A DNA stretch of 64,000 nt from Streptomyces sp. NRRL WC-3742 (GCF_000720635.1 NZ_JOCF01000036.1:59138-123137); one strand, 5' to 3'. Counted from the stretch's first letter, positions 33,966-46,683 are shown. Translations and numbers: made by a program. The notes: a model not told the origin generated them from the letters alone.

Positions 33966-34775
33966 GTGAAAAAGCTCTCCGCACGACGGCGCCACCCATT
34001 GGCGGCGCTGGTCGTCCTACTCTTCGCCCTGGCGGCAACCGGGGGGCTGTACGCCGCGTTCGCGCCCGCCGACAAGGCGCAGGCCGAGGTCGCCGCGCAG
34101 TCGCTCGACATCGAAGAGGGCAAGAAGCTCTTCGCCGTCGGCTGCTCCTCCTGCCACGGTCTGAACGGCCAGGGCAGCAGCGACGGCCCGAGCCTGGTCG
34201 GCGTCGGCACCGCCTCCGTCGACTTCCAGGTCGGCACCGGCCGCATGCCCGCCCAGCAGCCCGGCGCCCAGGTGCCGCGCAAGAAGAACATCTACTCGCA
34301 GGCCCAGATCGACCAGCTCGCCGCGTTCATCGGCTCGCTCGGCCCCGGCCCGGTCACGCCGAAGCCGGCGCAGTACAACTCGACCAACCCGGAGGACATC
34401 TCCAAGGGTGGCGAGCTGTTCCGCACCAACTGCGCCCAGTGCCACAACTTCGCGGGCCAGGGCGGTGCCCTGACCAAGGGCAAGTACGCCCCGTCGCTCG
34501 AGGGCGTCGACGCCAAGCACATCTACGAGGCCATGCAGACCGGCCCGCAGAACATGCCGTCGTTCCCGGACAGCACGATGCCCGAGGAGCAGAAGAAGCA
34601 GATCGTGGCCTTCGTCCGCCACACCACCAGCGAGGAGCCCAACCCCGGTGGTCTCACGCTCGGCAGCCTCGGTCCGGTGACCGAGGGTCTGTTCGGCTGG
34701 ATCTTCGGGCTCGGCACGCTCATCGCGGTCGCGATCTGGGTCGCCGCCCACACCACCAAGGCCAAGAAGTCATGA
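33966..34775 (+). CDS. qcrC: Diheme cytochrome c of the bcc complex
   Basis: The cytochrome cc subunit that carries electrons directly from the Rieske center to the aa3 oxidase, replacing a soluble cytochrome c. 269 aa, GTG start. N-terminal membrane anchor about 11-33; two heme c sites Cys60-Cys63-His64 (CSSCH) and Cys156-Cys159-His160 (CAQCH); a C-terminal helix about 240-262. Its TGA overlaps the qcrA ATG (ATGA), so translation is coupled. Confidence 0.97.
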   Translation: MKKLSARRRHPLAALVVLLFALAATGGLYAAFAPADKAQAEVAAQSLDIEEGKKLFAVGCSSCHGLNGQGSSDGPSLVGVGTASVDFQVGTGRMPAQQPGAQVPRKKNIYSQAQIDQLAAFIGSLGPGPVTPKPAQYNSTNPEDISKGGELFRTNCAQCHNFAGQGGALTKGKYAPSLEGVDAKHIYEAMQTGPQNMPSFPDSTMPEEQKKQIVAFVRHTTSEEPNPGGLTLGSLGPVTEGLFGWIFGLGTLIAVAIWVAAHTTKAKKS

Positions 34776-35836
34776 GCCACGACATGTCAGAAGAGAACCT
34801 GCCGGAGTCCCACGGCTCCGCCGGCGAGGTCGCCGACCACGGCAACCCGTTCGCCGACCCGGGCCTGCCGGCCCACGAGCCGCGTCGCACCGACATCGAC
34901 GAGCGAGCCGCCAAGCGCGCCGAGCGCCAGGTCTCGCTGATGTTCCTGGTGTCCATGGTCGCCACGGTCGGCTTCATCGTCTCGTACGTGGCCATCGACC
35001 CGGACAAGATCGTCTACATCTTCCCGCTGGGTCACGTCAGCGCGCTGAACTTCGCGCTGGGCCTGACCCTGGGCGTCGCGCTGTTCATGATCGGCGCCGG
35101 TGCGGTCCACTGGGCCCGCACCCTGATGTCGGACGTCGAGATCCCGGCCGAGCGCCACCCGATCGAGGCCGACGACGAGGTCCGCGCGGACGTCATCGGG
35201 CAGTTCAGGACCGGTGCCGCGGAGTCCGGCTTCGGCCGCCGCAAGATGATCCGCAACACGCTCATCGGCTCGATGGCGCTGGTCCCGCTCTCCGGCGTGG
35301 TCCTGCTGCGCGACCTGGGCCCGCTGCCCGAGAAGAAGCTGGCCGAGACCGGCTGGAAGAAGGCCACCGAGGCCCAGCCGCTGGAGCTCGTCAACATGAG
35401 CACCATGCTGCCGCTGAAGCCCGAGGACATCGTCGTCGGGTCGCTGACCTTCGCCATGCCCAAGGGTATGACCACGCACGACGAGGACTTCCAGCAGCAG
35501 ATCGCCAAGGACGCCCTGATGCTGGTGCGCATCGCGCCGGAGGACATCAAGGACGAGAAGTCCAAGGGCCTCGGCTTCGAGGGCATCCTCGCCTACTCGA
35601 AGATCTGCACCCACGTCGGCTGCCCGATCAGCCTCTACGAGCAGCAGACCCACCACGCGCTCTGCCCCTGCCACCAGTCGACCTTCGACCTGGCGGACGG
35701 CGCGCGCGTCATCTTCGGCCCGGCCGGCCACCCGCTGCCGCAGCTGAAGATCACCACTGACGAGAAGGGCTTCCTGGTCGCCACCGGCGACTTCGCGGAG
35801 CCCGTCGGCCCGAGCTTCTGGGAGCGTGCTCGATGA
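34772..35836 (+). CDS. qcrA: Rieske iron-sulfur subunit of the bcc complex
   Basis: It transfers electrons from menaquinol to cytochrome cc. 354 aa. A long charged cytoplasmic N-terminus is followed by three membrane helices (about 56-75, 83-112 and 163-183), the actinobacterial arrangement. The [2Fe-2S] site is CTHVGC plus CPCHQ, with two Cys and two His ligands and flanking disulfide Cys. It overlaps qcrC and qcrB by four bases at each end. Confidence 0.97.
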   Translation: MSHDMSEENLPESHGSAGEVADHGNPFADPGLPAHEPRRTDIDERAAKRAERQVSLMFLVSMVATVGFIVSYVAIDPDKIVYIFPLGHVSALNFALGLTLGVALFMIGAGAVHWARTLMSDVEIPAERHPIEADDEVRADVIGQFRTGAAESGFGRRKMIRNTLIGSMALVPLSGVVLLRDLGPLPEKKLAETGWKKATEAQPLELVNMSTMLPLKPEDIVVGSLTFAMPKGMTTHDEDFQQQIAKDALMLVRIAPEDIKDEKSKGLGFEGILAYSKICTHVGCPISLYEQQTHHALCPCHQSTFDLADGARVIFGPAGHPLPQLKITTDEKGFLVATGDFAEPVGPSFWERAR

Positions 35837-37497
35837 GTAGCGCGAGCAGCACCACCTCCGGTGCCGCCAAGCCCTCCAGCACGCGCGAAAAGCCCGCCAA
35901 CAAGTGGGAAGCCGCCGCTGACTGGACGGATGGCCGGCTGGGGATCTACTCCCTCGCCAAGGCCAACCTGCGCAAGATCTTCCCGGACCACTGGTCCTTC
36001 ATGCTGGGCGAGATCTGCCTCTACACCTTCGTCATCATCATCCTGACGGGCGTGTACCTGACGCTGTTCTTCAAGCCCTCCATGGGCGAGGTCATCTACG
36101 ACGGCTCGTACATCCCGCTCAAGGGCATCGGCATGTCCGAGGCGTACAAGTCGACGGTGGACATCAGCTTCGAGGTCCGCGGCGGTCTTCTGATCCGTCA
36201 GATCCACCACTGGGCCGCCCTGGTCTTCGTGGCCGCGATGCTCGTGCACATGATGCGCGTGTTCTTCACCGGCGCGTTCCGCAAGCCGCGTGAGATCAAC
36301 TGGGTCTTCGGCTTCCTGCTGCTGGTCCTGGGCATGTTCGACGGCTTCTTCGGCTACTCGCTGCCGGACGACCTGCTGTCGGGCACCGGTATCCGCTTCA
36401 TGGAGGGCGCGGTCCTCGCGACCCCGCTGATCGGCACCTACGTCCAGATGTTCCTCTTCGGGGGCGAGTTCCCCGGCCACGACATCGTGCCGCGGTTCTT
36501 CACGATCCACGTGCTGCTGATCCCGGGCATCATGCTCGGCCTGCTGGTGGCGCACCTGATCCTGGTCTTCTACCACAAGCACACCCAGTGGGCGGGCCCG
36601 GGCAAGACCGAGAAGAACGTCGTCGGCATGCCGCTGATGCCGGTCTACATGGCCAAGGCCGGTGGCTTCTTCTTCCTGGTGTTCGGCATCATCGCCGCCA
36701 TGTCGGCGATCGCCTCGATCAACCCGATCTGGGCGTACGGCCCGTACCGTCCGGACCAGGTGTCGACCGACGCCCAGCCCGACTGGTACATGGGCTTCTC
36801 CGAGGGCCTGATCCGTGTCATGCCGGGCTGGGAGATCAGCGTCTGGGGCGGTCACACCCTGAACCTGGGCGTGTTCATCCCGCTGATGGTGGTCTTCCCG
36901 CTGGTCCTGGTCGCGATCGCGGTCTACCCGTTCATCGAGGGCTGGATCACCGGCGACAAGCGCGAGCACCACATCCTGGACCGCCCGCGCAACGCCCCGG
37001 TCCGCACCGCCCTGGGTGCCGCCTGGATCAGCCTCTACCTGGTGCTGCTGATCGGTGGTGGCAACGACCTGTTCGCCACCCACCTGCACATGTCGCTGAA
37101 CACCATCACCTACTTCGTCCGCGTCGGCTTCTTTGCCGTCCCGGTCATCACCTTCATCGTCACCAAGCGCTGGTGCCTCGGCCTCCAGCGCCGTGACAAG
37201 GAGAAGGTGCTGCACGGCCGCGAGACGGGTGTCATCAAGCGGCTGCCGCACGGTGAGTTCGTCGAGGTGCACGCCCAGCTGCCGCAGGGCGACCTGCACA
37301 AGCTGACCGCCCACGAGCAGATCCAGCCGGTCCAGCTCCCGGCCCAGACGGACGAGAACGGCGTGGCCCGCAAGGCCGGCATCCTCACCCGTACCCGGGC
37401 CAAGCTCTCCCGCGGCTTCTACGGCGAGGCCGGCCAGATCCCCAAGCCGACCGCCGAGGAGCACCACGAGATCACCAGCGGCCACGGCCACCACTGA
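35833..37497 (+). CDS. qcrB: Cytochrome b subunit of the bcc complex
   Basis: The menaquinol-oxidising diheme b subunit, 554 aa. Membrane helices start after residue 50; heme-ligand His pairs lie in IRQIHHWAALVF, AAMLVHMMRVFF and later His-containing helices. The quinol-site PEWY motif reads PDWY (DAQPDWYMGFSEG), as common in actinobacteria. The cytoplasmic tail of about 120 residues is typical. The target loop of bcc inhibitors (the Q204912-type region near residues 310-340 in mycobacteria) is not analysed here. Confidence 0.96.
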   Translation: MSSASSTTSGAAKPSSTREKPANKWEAAADWTDGRLGIYSLAKANLRKIFPDHWSFMLGEICLYTFVIIILTGVYLTLFFKPSMGEVIYDGSYIPLKGIGMSEAYKSTVDISFEVRGGLLIRQIHHWAALVFVAAMLVHMMRVFFTGAFRKPREINWVFGFLLLVLGMFDGFFGYSLPDDLLSGTGIRFMEGAVLATPLIGTYVQMFLFGGEFPGHDIVPRFFTIHVLLIPGIMLGLLVAHLILVFYHKHTQWAGPGKTEKNVVGMPLMPVYMAKAGGFFFLVFGIIAAMSAIASINPIWAYGPYRPDQVSTDAQPDWYMGFSEGLIRVMPGWEISVWGGHTLNLGVFIPLMVVFPLVLVAIAVYPFIEGWITGDKREHHILDRPRNAPVRTALGAAWISLYLVLLIGGGNDLFATHLHMSLNTITYFVRVGFFAVPVITFIVTKRWCLGLQRRDKEKVLHGRETGVIKRLPHGEFVEVHAQLPQGDLHKLTAHEQIQPVQLPAQTDENGVARKAGILTRTRAKLSRGFYGEAGQIPKPTAEEHHEITSGHGHH

Positions 37498-37518
37498 TCC
37501 CGTACGCGCACAGCGTCA

Positions 37519-37570
37519 CCCCGAGGGCCGCTGACCAGAGTTCATCTGGTCGGCGGCCCTCGGGCCTTTC
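37519..37570 (+). terminator. Terminator of ctaE-qcrCAB
   Basis: CCCGAGGGCCGC-TGACCAGA pairs with TCTGGTC-GGCGGCCCTCGGG around GTTCA, followed by CCTTTCC. It closes the respiratory operon. Confidence 0.85.
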
Positions 37571-37598
37571 CGTACCCGCACCGTGTCTGGAGGCCCCC

Positions 37599-37970
37599 GT
37601 GCAGCTGTCCGTCGACCCCGCCGCCGCCACTCCCCCGTACGAGCAGATCCGCGCCCAGATCGCCGACCGGGCGCGTTCCGGTGAGCTGCCCACCGGGCTG
37701 CGGCTGCCGACCGTACGGGCGCTCGCCGAGGAGCTGGGCCTGGCCGCCGGGACGGTCGCCCGGGCCTACAAGGAGCTGGAGGCGGACGGGGTGGTGGAGA
37801 CCCACGGGCGGCGCGGGACGCTGATCGCCGCCACCGGGGACACCGCGCACCGGCTGGCCGCCGCGGCCGCCGCCGAGTTCGCCGAGCGGGCCGCCCGGCT
37901 GGGGCTCACCCGGGCCGAGGCCCTGGCCGCGGTGGACGGCGCCCTGCGGGCTGTCCTGCCGCAGGCGTAG
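37599..37970 (+). CDS. GntR-family regulator, YtrA-type
   Basis: A 123-aa transcription regulator. The winged helix-turn-helix spans about 12-78 (PPYEQIRAQIADRARSGELP; LPTVRALAEELGLAAGTVAR; LEADGVVETHGRRGT), followed by only a short helical dimerisation tail. This short form is the YtrA subfamily, which usually controls adjacent ABC transporter genes. No transporter is next to it here, so its target is unknown. GTG start. Confidence 0.88.
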   Translation: MQLSVDPAAATPPYEQIRAQIADRARSGELPTGLRLPTVRALAEELGLAAGTVARAYKELEADGVVETHGRRGTLIAATGDTAHRLAAAAAAEFAERAARLGLTRAEALAAVDGALRAVLPQA

Positions 37971-38020
37971 GGCGTCCGCGCGTCAGGCCCCTCGGGTCGG
38001 ACCTCGGGCCAGCGCTCGGG

Positions 38021-39280
38021 TCAGACCTCGGGACGGATGATCCCGGCGGCCGGGGCCTGGGCGGCGGGGCCGGTGGTGCTGAGGGGCTGGCCCAGGGCGC
38101 TGTGCTTGACCCAGGACGCCCAGGCGACGTTCCAGTCCCCGAAGCCGTTGCCGAAGGGCTCCATCACGGCGCCGTGGCTGTTGACCACCGTCACCAGGTC
38201 ACCCACCCGGGTGTTGTCGTAGAACCACTTGGCGTTGTCGGTGCTCATGCCCGTGCAGCCGTGGCTGACGTTCTCGTAGCCCTGCGAGCCGACCGACCAG
38301 GGCGCCGCGTGGACGTACTCCCCGCTCCACGTCACCCGGGTGGCCCACAGGACGTCGAGGTCGTAGGACTCGGTGCTGCCGGCGGCTATGCCGATCGTCT
38401 CGCCGTTCATCCGGACGGAGCGCTCCTGGCCGAGCACCACCTTGACGCCGTTGCGGGTGTCGAAGCCGGGCTTGCCGGTGGTGACCGGGATCGTCCGGAC
38501 CACCTCGCCGTCGCGCTTGAGGGTGAGCTCGTGGGTGGCCGCGTCGACCACCGACTCGACGCGCTCGCCGATCCTCAGCCGCAGCGCGCTGCGGTCCCCG
38601 CCGTACAGCCCGTCGGAGATCAGGCTGCCGGTGCCCTCGAAGGCCAGGGAGACGGTCGTCCCGGCGGGCCAGTAGTCCTCGGGGCGGAAGTGCAGGTCCT
38701 TGTCGTCCACCCAGTACCAGGCGCCCGTGACGGCCGGCTGGGAGGTGACGCTGAGGGCCCGCTCGACCTCCTGACGGGCCTGCGGGTCCTTGACGGCCTC
38801 GGAGAGCTGCACGGTGAGCGGCTGGCCGACGCCGTAGACGCCGCTGCCGGAGGAGTCCGGGCCGAGCTTGGCGGTGAGCAGGCGCTGGGCGGCGAGGGTG
38901 GTGAAGTTCGCGGTGGTGTCGCCGCGGCCGTTCCTCCCGTCGTCGGCGGAGATCCGCACGGCGTAGGCGGTGCCGGCCTTGAGGCGGCCGGTGGTCTGCC
39001 AGCTGCGCTGGTCCTCGGCGAGCTTCCCGGCGACCACCCGGCCGTCCGGGCCGACCACGGTGACGTCGGTGAGCCTGCTGCCGTCCACGGCGGTCACGGT
39101 GACCGGCTTGGACGGGTCGGCCTTGCCCTCGGCCGAGAGGTGGACCAGCGGGCCCGCGTCGATCCGGTGCGGCGTGCCGGGATCGTCCTCGCCGCCGGAG
39201 GAGCAGGCGGCCAGCGGGGTCAGCAGTGCCAGGGCCAGCGAGATGCCGCCGATACCCGCTATTCCGCGCCTGTCGGCCAT
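38021..39280 (-). CDS. L,D-transpeptidase lipoprotein (YkuD) with Ig-like domains
   Basis: It makes 3-3 cross-links in peptidoglycan. 419 aa from the ATG at 39280 (GGAGG upstream). Lipobox LAAC with Cys26, so membrane-anchored outside. Ig-like domains about 50-260 (VTVTAVDGSRLTDVTVVGPD; TVSLAFEG), then the YkuD domain about 265-390. The catalytic motif SHGCTGMS carries the Cys; the usual form is SHGC[IV]R or SHGCVN. The build is that of mycobacterial LdtMt2. It sits between the two halves of the respiratory region. Confidence 0.93.
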   Translation of the reverse strand: MADRRGIAGIGGISLALALLTPLAACSSGGEDDPGTPHRIDAGPLVHLSAEGKADPSKPVTVTAVDGSRLTDVTVVGPDGRVVAGKLAEDQRSWQTTGRLKAGTAYAVRISADDGRNGRGDTTANFTTLAAQRLLTAKLGPDSSGSGVYGVGQPLTVQLSEAVKDPQARQEVERALSVTSQPAVTGAWYWVDDKDLHFRPEDYWPAGTTVSLAFEGTGSLISDGLYGGDRSALRLRIGERVESVVDAATHELTLKRDGEVVRTIPVTTGKPGFDTRNGVKVVLGQERSVRMNGETIGIAAGSTESYDLDVLWATRVTWSGEYVHAAPWSVGSQGYENVSHGCTGMSTDNAKWFYDNTRVGDLVTVVNSHGAVMEPFGNGFGDWNVAWASWVKHSALGQPLSTTGPAAQAPAAGIIRPEV

Positions 39281-39400
39281 GACCGCCTCCGAGGGTTCGC
39301 ACGATTGATCAGATCGTAGGAACATCCCTCGGTCGAGCGACATCCGAGCGTCCCCTCGTTCGCCCGGGCGGGTGAGGTCCTCACCCTCGGGAACGCAAAA

Positions 39401-39432
39401 GGGCCGGTCCTCCCGTGCGGGAGGACCGGCCC
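39401..39432 (-). terminator. Terminator of ctaCDF
   Basis: GGGCCGGTCCTCCC pairs with GGGAGGACCGGCCC around GTGC. Read on the minus strand it is followed by CTTTTGCG, 20 bp past the ctaF stop. Confidence 0.85.
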
Positions 39433-39451
39433 TCGTGGGGTGAGCCGGAAC

Positions 39452-39868
39452 CTACTGGTTCTGGTTCTCGCCCCGGTAGAACTCGAAGACCCATCCGAAG
39501 ATGCCGACCAGGATGATCGGGGCGGCCCAGAACATCAGCCACCAGCCGAAGATCACGCCCAGGAAGGCGAGGGCGCCACCGAGCGCCAGCGAGAGCGGCT
39601 GCCAGCTGTGCGGGGCGAAGAAGCCCAGCTCGCCGGAGTCGTCCGCGACCTCGGCCTCGGGGTTGTCACCCGCGCCGCTGTCCACCCGGCGGGCGGTGAA
39701 GGCGAGGTAGTACCCGATGAACGCGCACAGCGAGAACGCCAGGAACAGCGCGGTCGTACCGGCGGCCTCGATGCCGGTGTCGGAGTTGTTCGTCCACAGG
39801 CCGTACGTGATGGCCATGGCCAGGACGAAGACCGACAGGCCCAGGAAGATCTTTCCCTGTTCCTTCAT
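39452..39868 (-). CDS. ctaF: Cytochrome c oxidase subunit IV (actinobacterial)
   Basis: A small accessory membrane subunit of the actinobacterial aa3 oxidase, 138 aa. Four hydrophobic helices (about 7-25, 35-58, 90-108 and 110-130) with a short acidic loop (AGDNPEAEVADDSGE). Its ATG shares one base with the ctaD TGA, and the three genes ctaC-ctaD-ctaF run as one unit. Confidence 0.93.
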   Translation of the reverse strand: MKEQGKIFLGLSVFVLAMAITYGLWTNNSDTGIEAAGTTALFLAFSLCAFIGYYLAFTARRVDSGAGDNPEAEVADDSGELGFFAPHSWQPLSLALGGALAFLGVIFGWWLMFWAAPIILVGIFGWVFEFYRGENQNQ

Positions 39869-41643
39869 CAGACGTCACCCTCCGTCTTGCCCTTGCCCAG
39901 CTTCGGGGCGTCGTACTTCGCGGGGGTCACACCGGCGAGGTGCTTGGCCGGCTCACCGTGGTTCTCCAGGTAGTCCAGCGCGGCGATCTCCGGGTGGTGG
40001 AGGTCGAAGGCCGGGGATTCGGAGCGGATGCGCGGCAGCGTGAGGAAGTTGTGCCGCGGCGGCGGGCAGGAGGTCGCCCACTCGAGCGAGCGGCCGAAGC
40101 CCCACGGGTCGTCGACCTCGACCTTCTCGCCGTACTTGGCGGTCTTCCACACGTTGTAGAGGAACGGGAGGATCGACAGGCCGAGCACGAAGGAGCCGAT
40201 GGTCGAGACGGTGTTCAGCGTGGTGAAGCCGTCCGAGGCCAGGTAGTCGGCGTAGCGGCGGGGCATGCCCTCCGCGCCGAGCCAGTGCTGCACCAGGAAG
40301 GTGGCGTGGAAGCCGAAGAACAGCGTCCAGAAGGTGATCTTGCCGAGGCGCTCGTCCAGCATCTTGCCGGTCATCTTCGGCCACCAGAAGTGGAAGCCGG
40401 CGAACATCGCGAAGACGACGGTGCCGAAGACCACGTAGTGGAAGTGGGCGACGACGAAGTACGAGTCCGAGACGTGGAAGTCGATCGGCGGGGAGGCCAG
40501 CAGAACACCGGTCAGACCACCGAAGAGGAAGGTGACCAGGAAGCCGACCGTCCACAGCATCGGCGTCTCGAAGCTCAGTGAGCCCTTCCACATCGTGCCG
40601 ACCCAGTTGAAGAACTTCACACCGGTCGGAACGGCGATCAGGAAGGTCATGAACGAGAAGAACGGCAGCAGCACCTGGCCGGTGACGTACATGTGGTGCG
40701 CCCACACCGTCACAGACAGACCGGCGATCGCGATGGTGGCCGCGATCAGGCCGGAGTAGCCGAACATCGGCTTGCGGCTGAAGACCGGGATGATCTCCGA
40801 GATGATGCCGAAGAACGGCAGCGCGATGATGTAGACCTCGGGGTGGCCGAAGAACCAGAAGAGGTGCTGCCACAGCATCGCCCCGCCGTTGGCCGGGTCG
40901 AAGACGTGGGCACCGAACTTGCGGTCGGCCTCGAGGGCGAACAGCGCGGCGGCCAGGACCGGGAAGGCCAGCAGGACCAGCACGGCGGTCAGCAGGGTGT
41001 TCCAGACGAAGATCGACATCCGGAACATCGTCATGCCGGGGGCGCGCATGCAGATGATCGTGGTGATGAAGTTGACCGCACCGAGGATCGTGCCGAAGCC
41101 CGAGAAGGCCAGACCCATGATCCACATGTCGCCGCCGATGCCGGGCGAGTGAACCGCGTCCGACAGCGGGGAGTAGGCGAACCAGCCGAAGTTGGCGGCG
41201 CCGTTCGGGGTCACGAAACCGGCGACGGCGATGATCGAGCCGAACAGGTACAGCCAGTACGCGAACATGTTCAGACGCGGGAAGGCCACGTCCGGGGCGC
41301 CGATCTGCAGCGGCATGATCCAGTTCGCGAAGCCCGCGAACAGCGGCGTCGCGAACATCAGCAGCATGATCGTGCCGTGCATCGTGAACGCCTGGTTGAA
41401 CTGCTCGTTCGACAGGATCTGCGTCCCGGGGCGAGCGAGTTCGGCGCGCATGACCAGGGCGAGGATGCCGCCGATCAGGAAGAAGGCGAACGACGTGCCC
41501 AGGTACAGGGTGCCGATCGTCTTGTGGTCCGTGGTGGTGAGCCACTTGATGATGGTCGAACCCGGCTTCCGGGTCCGCTGCGCCCCGACCGTGACGGCCT
41601 CGGCGCCCCCGCCGGCCGCGGCGGGCTCGTTGAGGATGGTCAC
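39868..41643 (-). CDS. ctaD: Cytochrome c oxidase subunit I
   Basis: The catalytic heme a / heme a3-CuB subunit that reduces O2 and pumps protons. 591 aa, twelve helices. Heme a His in [16 protein letters not shown]; the CuB/His-Tyr region in [17 protein letters not shown] and [10 protein letters not shown]; heme a3 and a His in [11 protein letters not shown]. The ctaC stop overlaps its ATG by four bases. The C-terminal extension of about 70 residues is cytoplasmic and typical of actinobacteria. Confidence 0.97.
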   Translation of the reverse strand: MTILNEPAAAGGGAEAVTVGAQRTRKPGSTIIKWLTTTDHKTIGTLYLGTSFAFFLIGGILALVMRAELARPGTQILSNEQFNQAFTMHGTIMLLMFATPLFAGFANWIMPLQIGAPDVAFPRLNMFAYWLYLFGSIIAVAGFVTPNGAANFGWFAYSPLSDAVHSPGIGGDMWIMGLAFSGFGTILGAVNFITTIICMRAPGMTMFRMSIFVWNTLLTAVLVLLAFPVLAAALFALEADRKFGAHVFDPANGGAMLWQHLFWFFGHPEVYIIALPFFGIISEIIPVFSRKPMFGYSGLIAATIAIAGLSVTVWAHHMYVTGQVLLPFFSFMTFLIAVPTGVKFFNWVGTMWKGSLSFETPMLWTVGFLVTFLFGGLTGVLLASPPIDFHVSDSYFVVAHFHYVVFGTVVFAMFAGFHFWWPKMTGKMLDERLGKITFWTLFFGFHATFLVQHWLGAEGMPRRYADYLASDGFTTLNTVSTIGSFVLGLSILPFLYNVWKTAKYGEKVEVDDPWGFGRSLEWATSCPPPRHNFLTLPRIRSESPAFDLHHPEIAALDYLENHGEPAKHLAGVTPAKYDAPKLGKGKTEGDV

Positions 41644-42494
41644 TTCTCTTCACTTCCCATGGTGATCAGGCCCGAGGGCACGGCACCGGCCTGGCCCTTG
41701 TCACGGAGATCGGCCAGGTGCTTGTCGTACTCGGCGCGGTCGACGACCTTGACGTTGAACAGCATGCGCGAGTGGTCCGTGCCGCACAGCTCGGCGCACT
41801 TGCCCATGTACTCGCCCTTGACGGTCGGGGTGACCTCGAACTTGTTCACCACGCCCGGGACGACGTCCATCTTCATCATGAAGTTGACGGGCCAGAAGTC
41901 GTGGATGACGTCACGCGAGGTGAGACGGAACTGCACCGTCTCGTTGACCGGCAGCCAGAGCGTCGGCACGTCCTTCGGAGTACCGACCTCGTACGCGGCG
42001 TTCTTGTTGGCCGGGTCGGGGGTCTCGGTGTTCTCGTAGTTGAACGCCCAGCTCCACTGGAAGCCGACCACGTTGACCATGTGCTGCGGCTTCTCGGAAA
42101 CCTTGATCAGCTTCGACTCGTCGCGGGCGACGAAGTAGAAGAGCACCGAGACGATGATGATGGGGACCGCGGTGTAGAGCGCCTCGATGGGCACGTTGTA
42201 CCGGGTCTGCGGGGGGACCTCCACGCCGGTGCGGCTGCGCCGGTGGAAGATCACGCTCCAGATGATCAGACCCCACATCAGTACGCCGACCACCAGCGCC
42301 GCGATCCAGGACCCCTGCCACATCTGGAGGACCATCGGCCCTTCCTTGGTGACGGGGCTCGGGAGGCCAAGCCTGGGGAGGTCGTTGGCCGAGCAGCCGG
42401 TGGCGGTAGCGATGACGAGGCCCAGTGCCAGCGCCTGAGGCAGCTTCCGCCGCATCGTGCGCCGCGGCGAGCGGTCGGAGCCGTTGGGACTCAC
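41640..42494 (-). CDS. ctaC: Cytochrome c oxidase subunit II (lipoprotein)
   Basis: It carries the CuA center receiving electrons from cytochrome cc. I start at the GTG at 42494 ([17 protein letters not shown]), with GGGAAGG seven bases upstream; 284 aa. Lipobox IATATGC; two membrane helices (about 59-80 and 100-120); CuA ligands in [16 protein letters not shown] plus the upstream His in SRDVIHDFW. The longer in-frame extension to 42839 is Pro/Arg-rich and unlike the family. Overlaps ctaD by four bases. Confidence 0.93.
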   Translation of the reverse strand: MSPNGSDRSPRRTMRRKLPQALALGLVIATATGCSANDLPRLGLPSPVTKEGPMVLQMWQGSWIAALVVGVLMWGLIIWSVIFHRRSRTGVEVPPQTRYNVPIEALYTAVPIIIVSVLFYFVARDESKLIKVSEKPQHMVNVVGFQWSWAFNYENTETPDPANKNAAYEVGTPKDVPTLWLPVNETVQFRLTSRDVIHDFWPVNFMMKMDVVPGVVNKFEVTPTVKGEYMGKCAELCGTDHSRMLFNVKVVDRAEYDKHLADLRDKGQAGAVPSGLITMGSEEK

Positions 42495-42857
42495 GTAGCG
42501 CCTTCCCGAAGTCTCGCCCGCCTTCGCGTCGCCCCGAGAAAGGTGGTGAGCCTCCCCGGCGACCCGTCCACGGGCACGGTTTGAATGCTTATGCGGGCCA
42601 AACCCTACTCCAGCCTTATGCGCTCCTGACGGGCAGCCCCCGGTAACGCGCCGCCCGGTCGCCCGATCAGGCCCGGCAGGCACTGCACCGCAGGTCATCG
42701 TAGGCATTCGAGGTCCGTACGCCCGATCGGGGGATGAGCTCGGACAACGTGGGTGACGGCCCGTCGGAGGCGGACGAAGCGGACATTCGGGGTGATCGAC
42801 TGACGGGTGGTGAGGTGGGGAATCCAGCCGTCCGGCCACCCGGGTGTGTCGTTAAAT
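42495..42857. promoter_or_regulatory. Divergent region between ctaC and the desulfurase-TusA gene
   Basis: 363 bp without a convincing gene. On the minus strand TAGGGT at 42602-42607 is a possible -10 for ctaC, with no good -35 partner. No riboswitch core or strong terminator is seen. The region around 42580-42620 is locally AT-rich. Confidence 0.45.
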
Positions 42858-45408
<2,551 letters not shown>

Positions 45409-45633
45409 CTACGGTACCCGGCGACACGCGGGCCCCAGCAAGAGTGCCGCGGATCGGCACCCTGCATGGACATGGTGACACCCTGCGCCGTCGAACGTGT
45501 ACTACCTCCGGGTAGCACTGGTGGGCCGCACGGCCCCGGCCTAGGGTCGGCCCCAGGGAGCCCCGCCGATCCCGGCGGGCCCCGTCGTCGGCCGTGGCAA
45601 TGAGGCCACGGCCCTGGATCGGAGCGATGCCCG

Positions 45634-45843
45634 ATGGTCACCCACCCCTCCTCCCCGCCCGTAGTGCGCGCCGACGCGGACGAGACCCTCGACGCCCTGG
45701 TGAACTCCTCCCGGCGGCTGCGGCGCTTCTGGCCGCTGCCGACCGCGGCCGACCCGCAGCCCGCCGCCCCGGCGCCGGCCGGGGTCCGGGTGCCGTCGGG
45801 CGCGCAGCGCGTGGTGGCGGGGATGGCCGAGTACGGCCTGTAG
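45634..45843 (+). CDS. Small hypothetical protein
   Basis: A 69-aa frame with GGAG about ten bases before the ATG. Pattern: TLDALVNSSRRLRRFWPLP, a Pro/Ala stretch, then VPSGAQRVVAGMAEYGL. No signal peptide, membrane helix or Cys. Codon bias matches coding sequence. Probably a real but unclassified small protein. Confidence 0.55.
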   Translation: MVTHPSSPPVVRADADETLDALVNSSRRLRRFWPLPTAADPQPAAPAPAGVRVPSGAQRVVAGMAEYGL

Positions 45844-45960
45844 GACCGACCCCCGTCTGTCGGCCGGTCCAGAACCGGGAACCGGATTCGCCCGGTTCAC
45901 GTCAGATCCGCGCGGAGCGGCCGAGGAGCGGCGCCGCTGAGCCCTCGGGAGGTTGTACAG

Positions 45961-46617
45961 ATGGATCTGGAGACGATGCCCCGGCGCCGTCGCCGGGCGG
46001 TGGCCCTGGCCGGTGTGGCGCTGGCGGCGGTGATGGCGGTGGCCGGGTGCGACGACGGCGGCAAGAGCGCCTCGGACGCGGCGGCGAGCGGGACTCCTAG
46101 CGCCTCGGCGTCCGCGTCGGCCTCGGGGACCCCTTCCCCCACCGACTCGTCCTCGGCGGCCGCGCCGAGTGCCCCGGGGCAGCCACCGACGGCCGTCACC
46201 CCCACCCCGGCCTCCCCCGCGCCCGGGCGGCCGTCAACGCCGGGCACCCCGCCGCCGAACGGCATCGCCCCCGGCGAGCCCAACCCGGCCGGAACCTCCC
46301 GCCCGGCGATCGCCTACCGCCTGGACGGCACCAGCCACCTGACCGTCTACTTCTACGGCGGGGTCTGCACCACGTACTCGGTGAAGGCGGACGAGTCCAC
46401 CCAGGGCAGGGTCGAGGTGATGGTGATCCCGGGCCGGCCCGTCACCCAGCCCGGGCAGGTGTGCACCGCGCTGGCCAAGCGGCAGTCGGTGGCCGTCGAC
46501 CTGCGCTCCCCGCTGGCCGGGCGGACGGTGATCGACAAGGAGAGCGGCCAGGACGTGCCGCTGCAGGGCGACGCGCACGCCGGGCCGGACCCGGTGACGC
46601 CGGACGGCGCCCAGTAG
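45961..46617 (+). CDS. Hypothetical lipoprotein
   Basis: A 218-aa secreted lipoprotein. Signal MPRRRRRAVALAGVALAAVMAVAGC with lipobox AVAGC. A long Ser/Pro/Ala-rich unstructured tether (about 31-112) leads to a compact C-terminal domain (about 115-200: AIAYRLDGTSHLTVYFYGG...VEVMVIPGRP) with two Cys that may form a disulfide. No recognised family. Convergent with erpA across a strong hairpin. Confidence 0.8.
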   Translation: MDLETMPRRRRRAVALAGVALAAVMAVAGCDDGGKSASDAAASGTPSASASASASGTPSPTDSSSAAAPSAPGQPPTAVTPTPASPAPGRPSTPGTPPPNGIAPGEPNPAGTSRPAIAYRLDGTSHLTVYFYGGVCTTYSVKADESTQGRVEVMVIPGRPVTQPGQVCTALAKRQSVAVDLRSPLAGRTVIDKESGQDVPLQGDAHAGPDPVTPDGAQ

Positions 46618-46628
46618 GACCTGGGAAA

Positions 46629-46666
46629 CGGCGGCGGCCCCGGGGTGATCCCCGGGGCCGCCGCCG
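46629..46666. terminator. Bidirectional terminator
   Basis: CGGCGGCGGCCCCGGGG (46629-46645) pairs with CCCCGGGGCCGCCGCCG (46650-46666), a 17-bp perfect stem with a 4-base loop between convergent genes. Confidence 0.88.
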
Positions 46667-46683
46667 TCGTTCGCGCGTCAGGC

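Noticed and set aside
33923..34771. Long upstream extension of the Rieske frame across qcrC
   Set aside because: qcrC with two CxxCH motifs occupies this stretch in another frame; qcrA starts at the ATGA overlap.
42495..42839. N-terminal extension of ctaC
   Set aside because: The in-frame extension is Pro/Arg-rich without family similarity, and a good ribosome site lies at the GTG at 42494 just before a lipoprotein signal.
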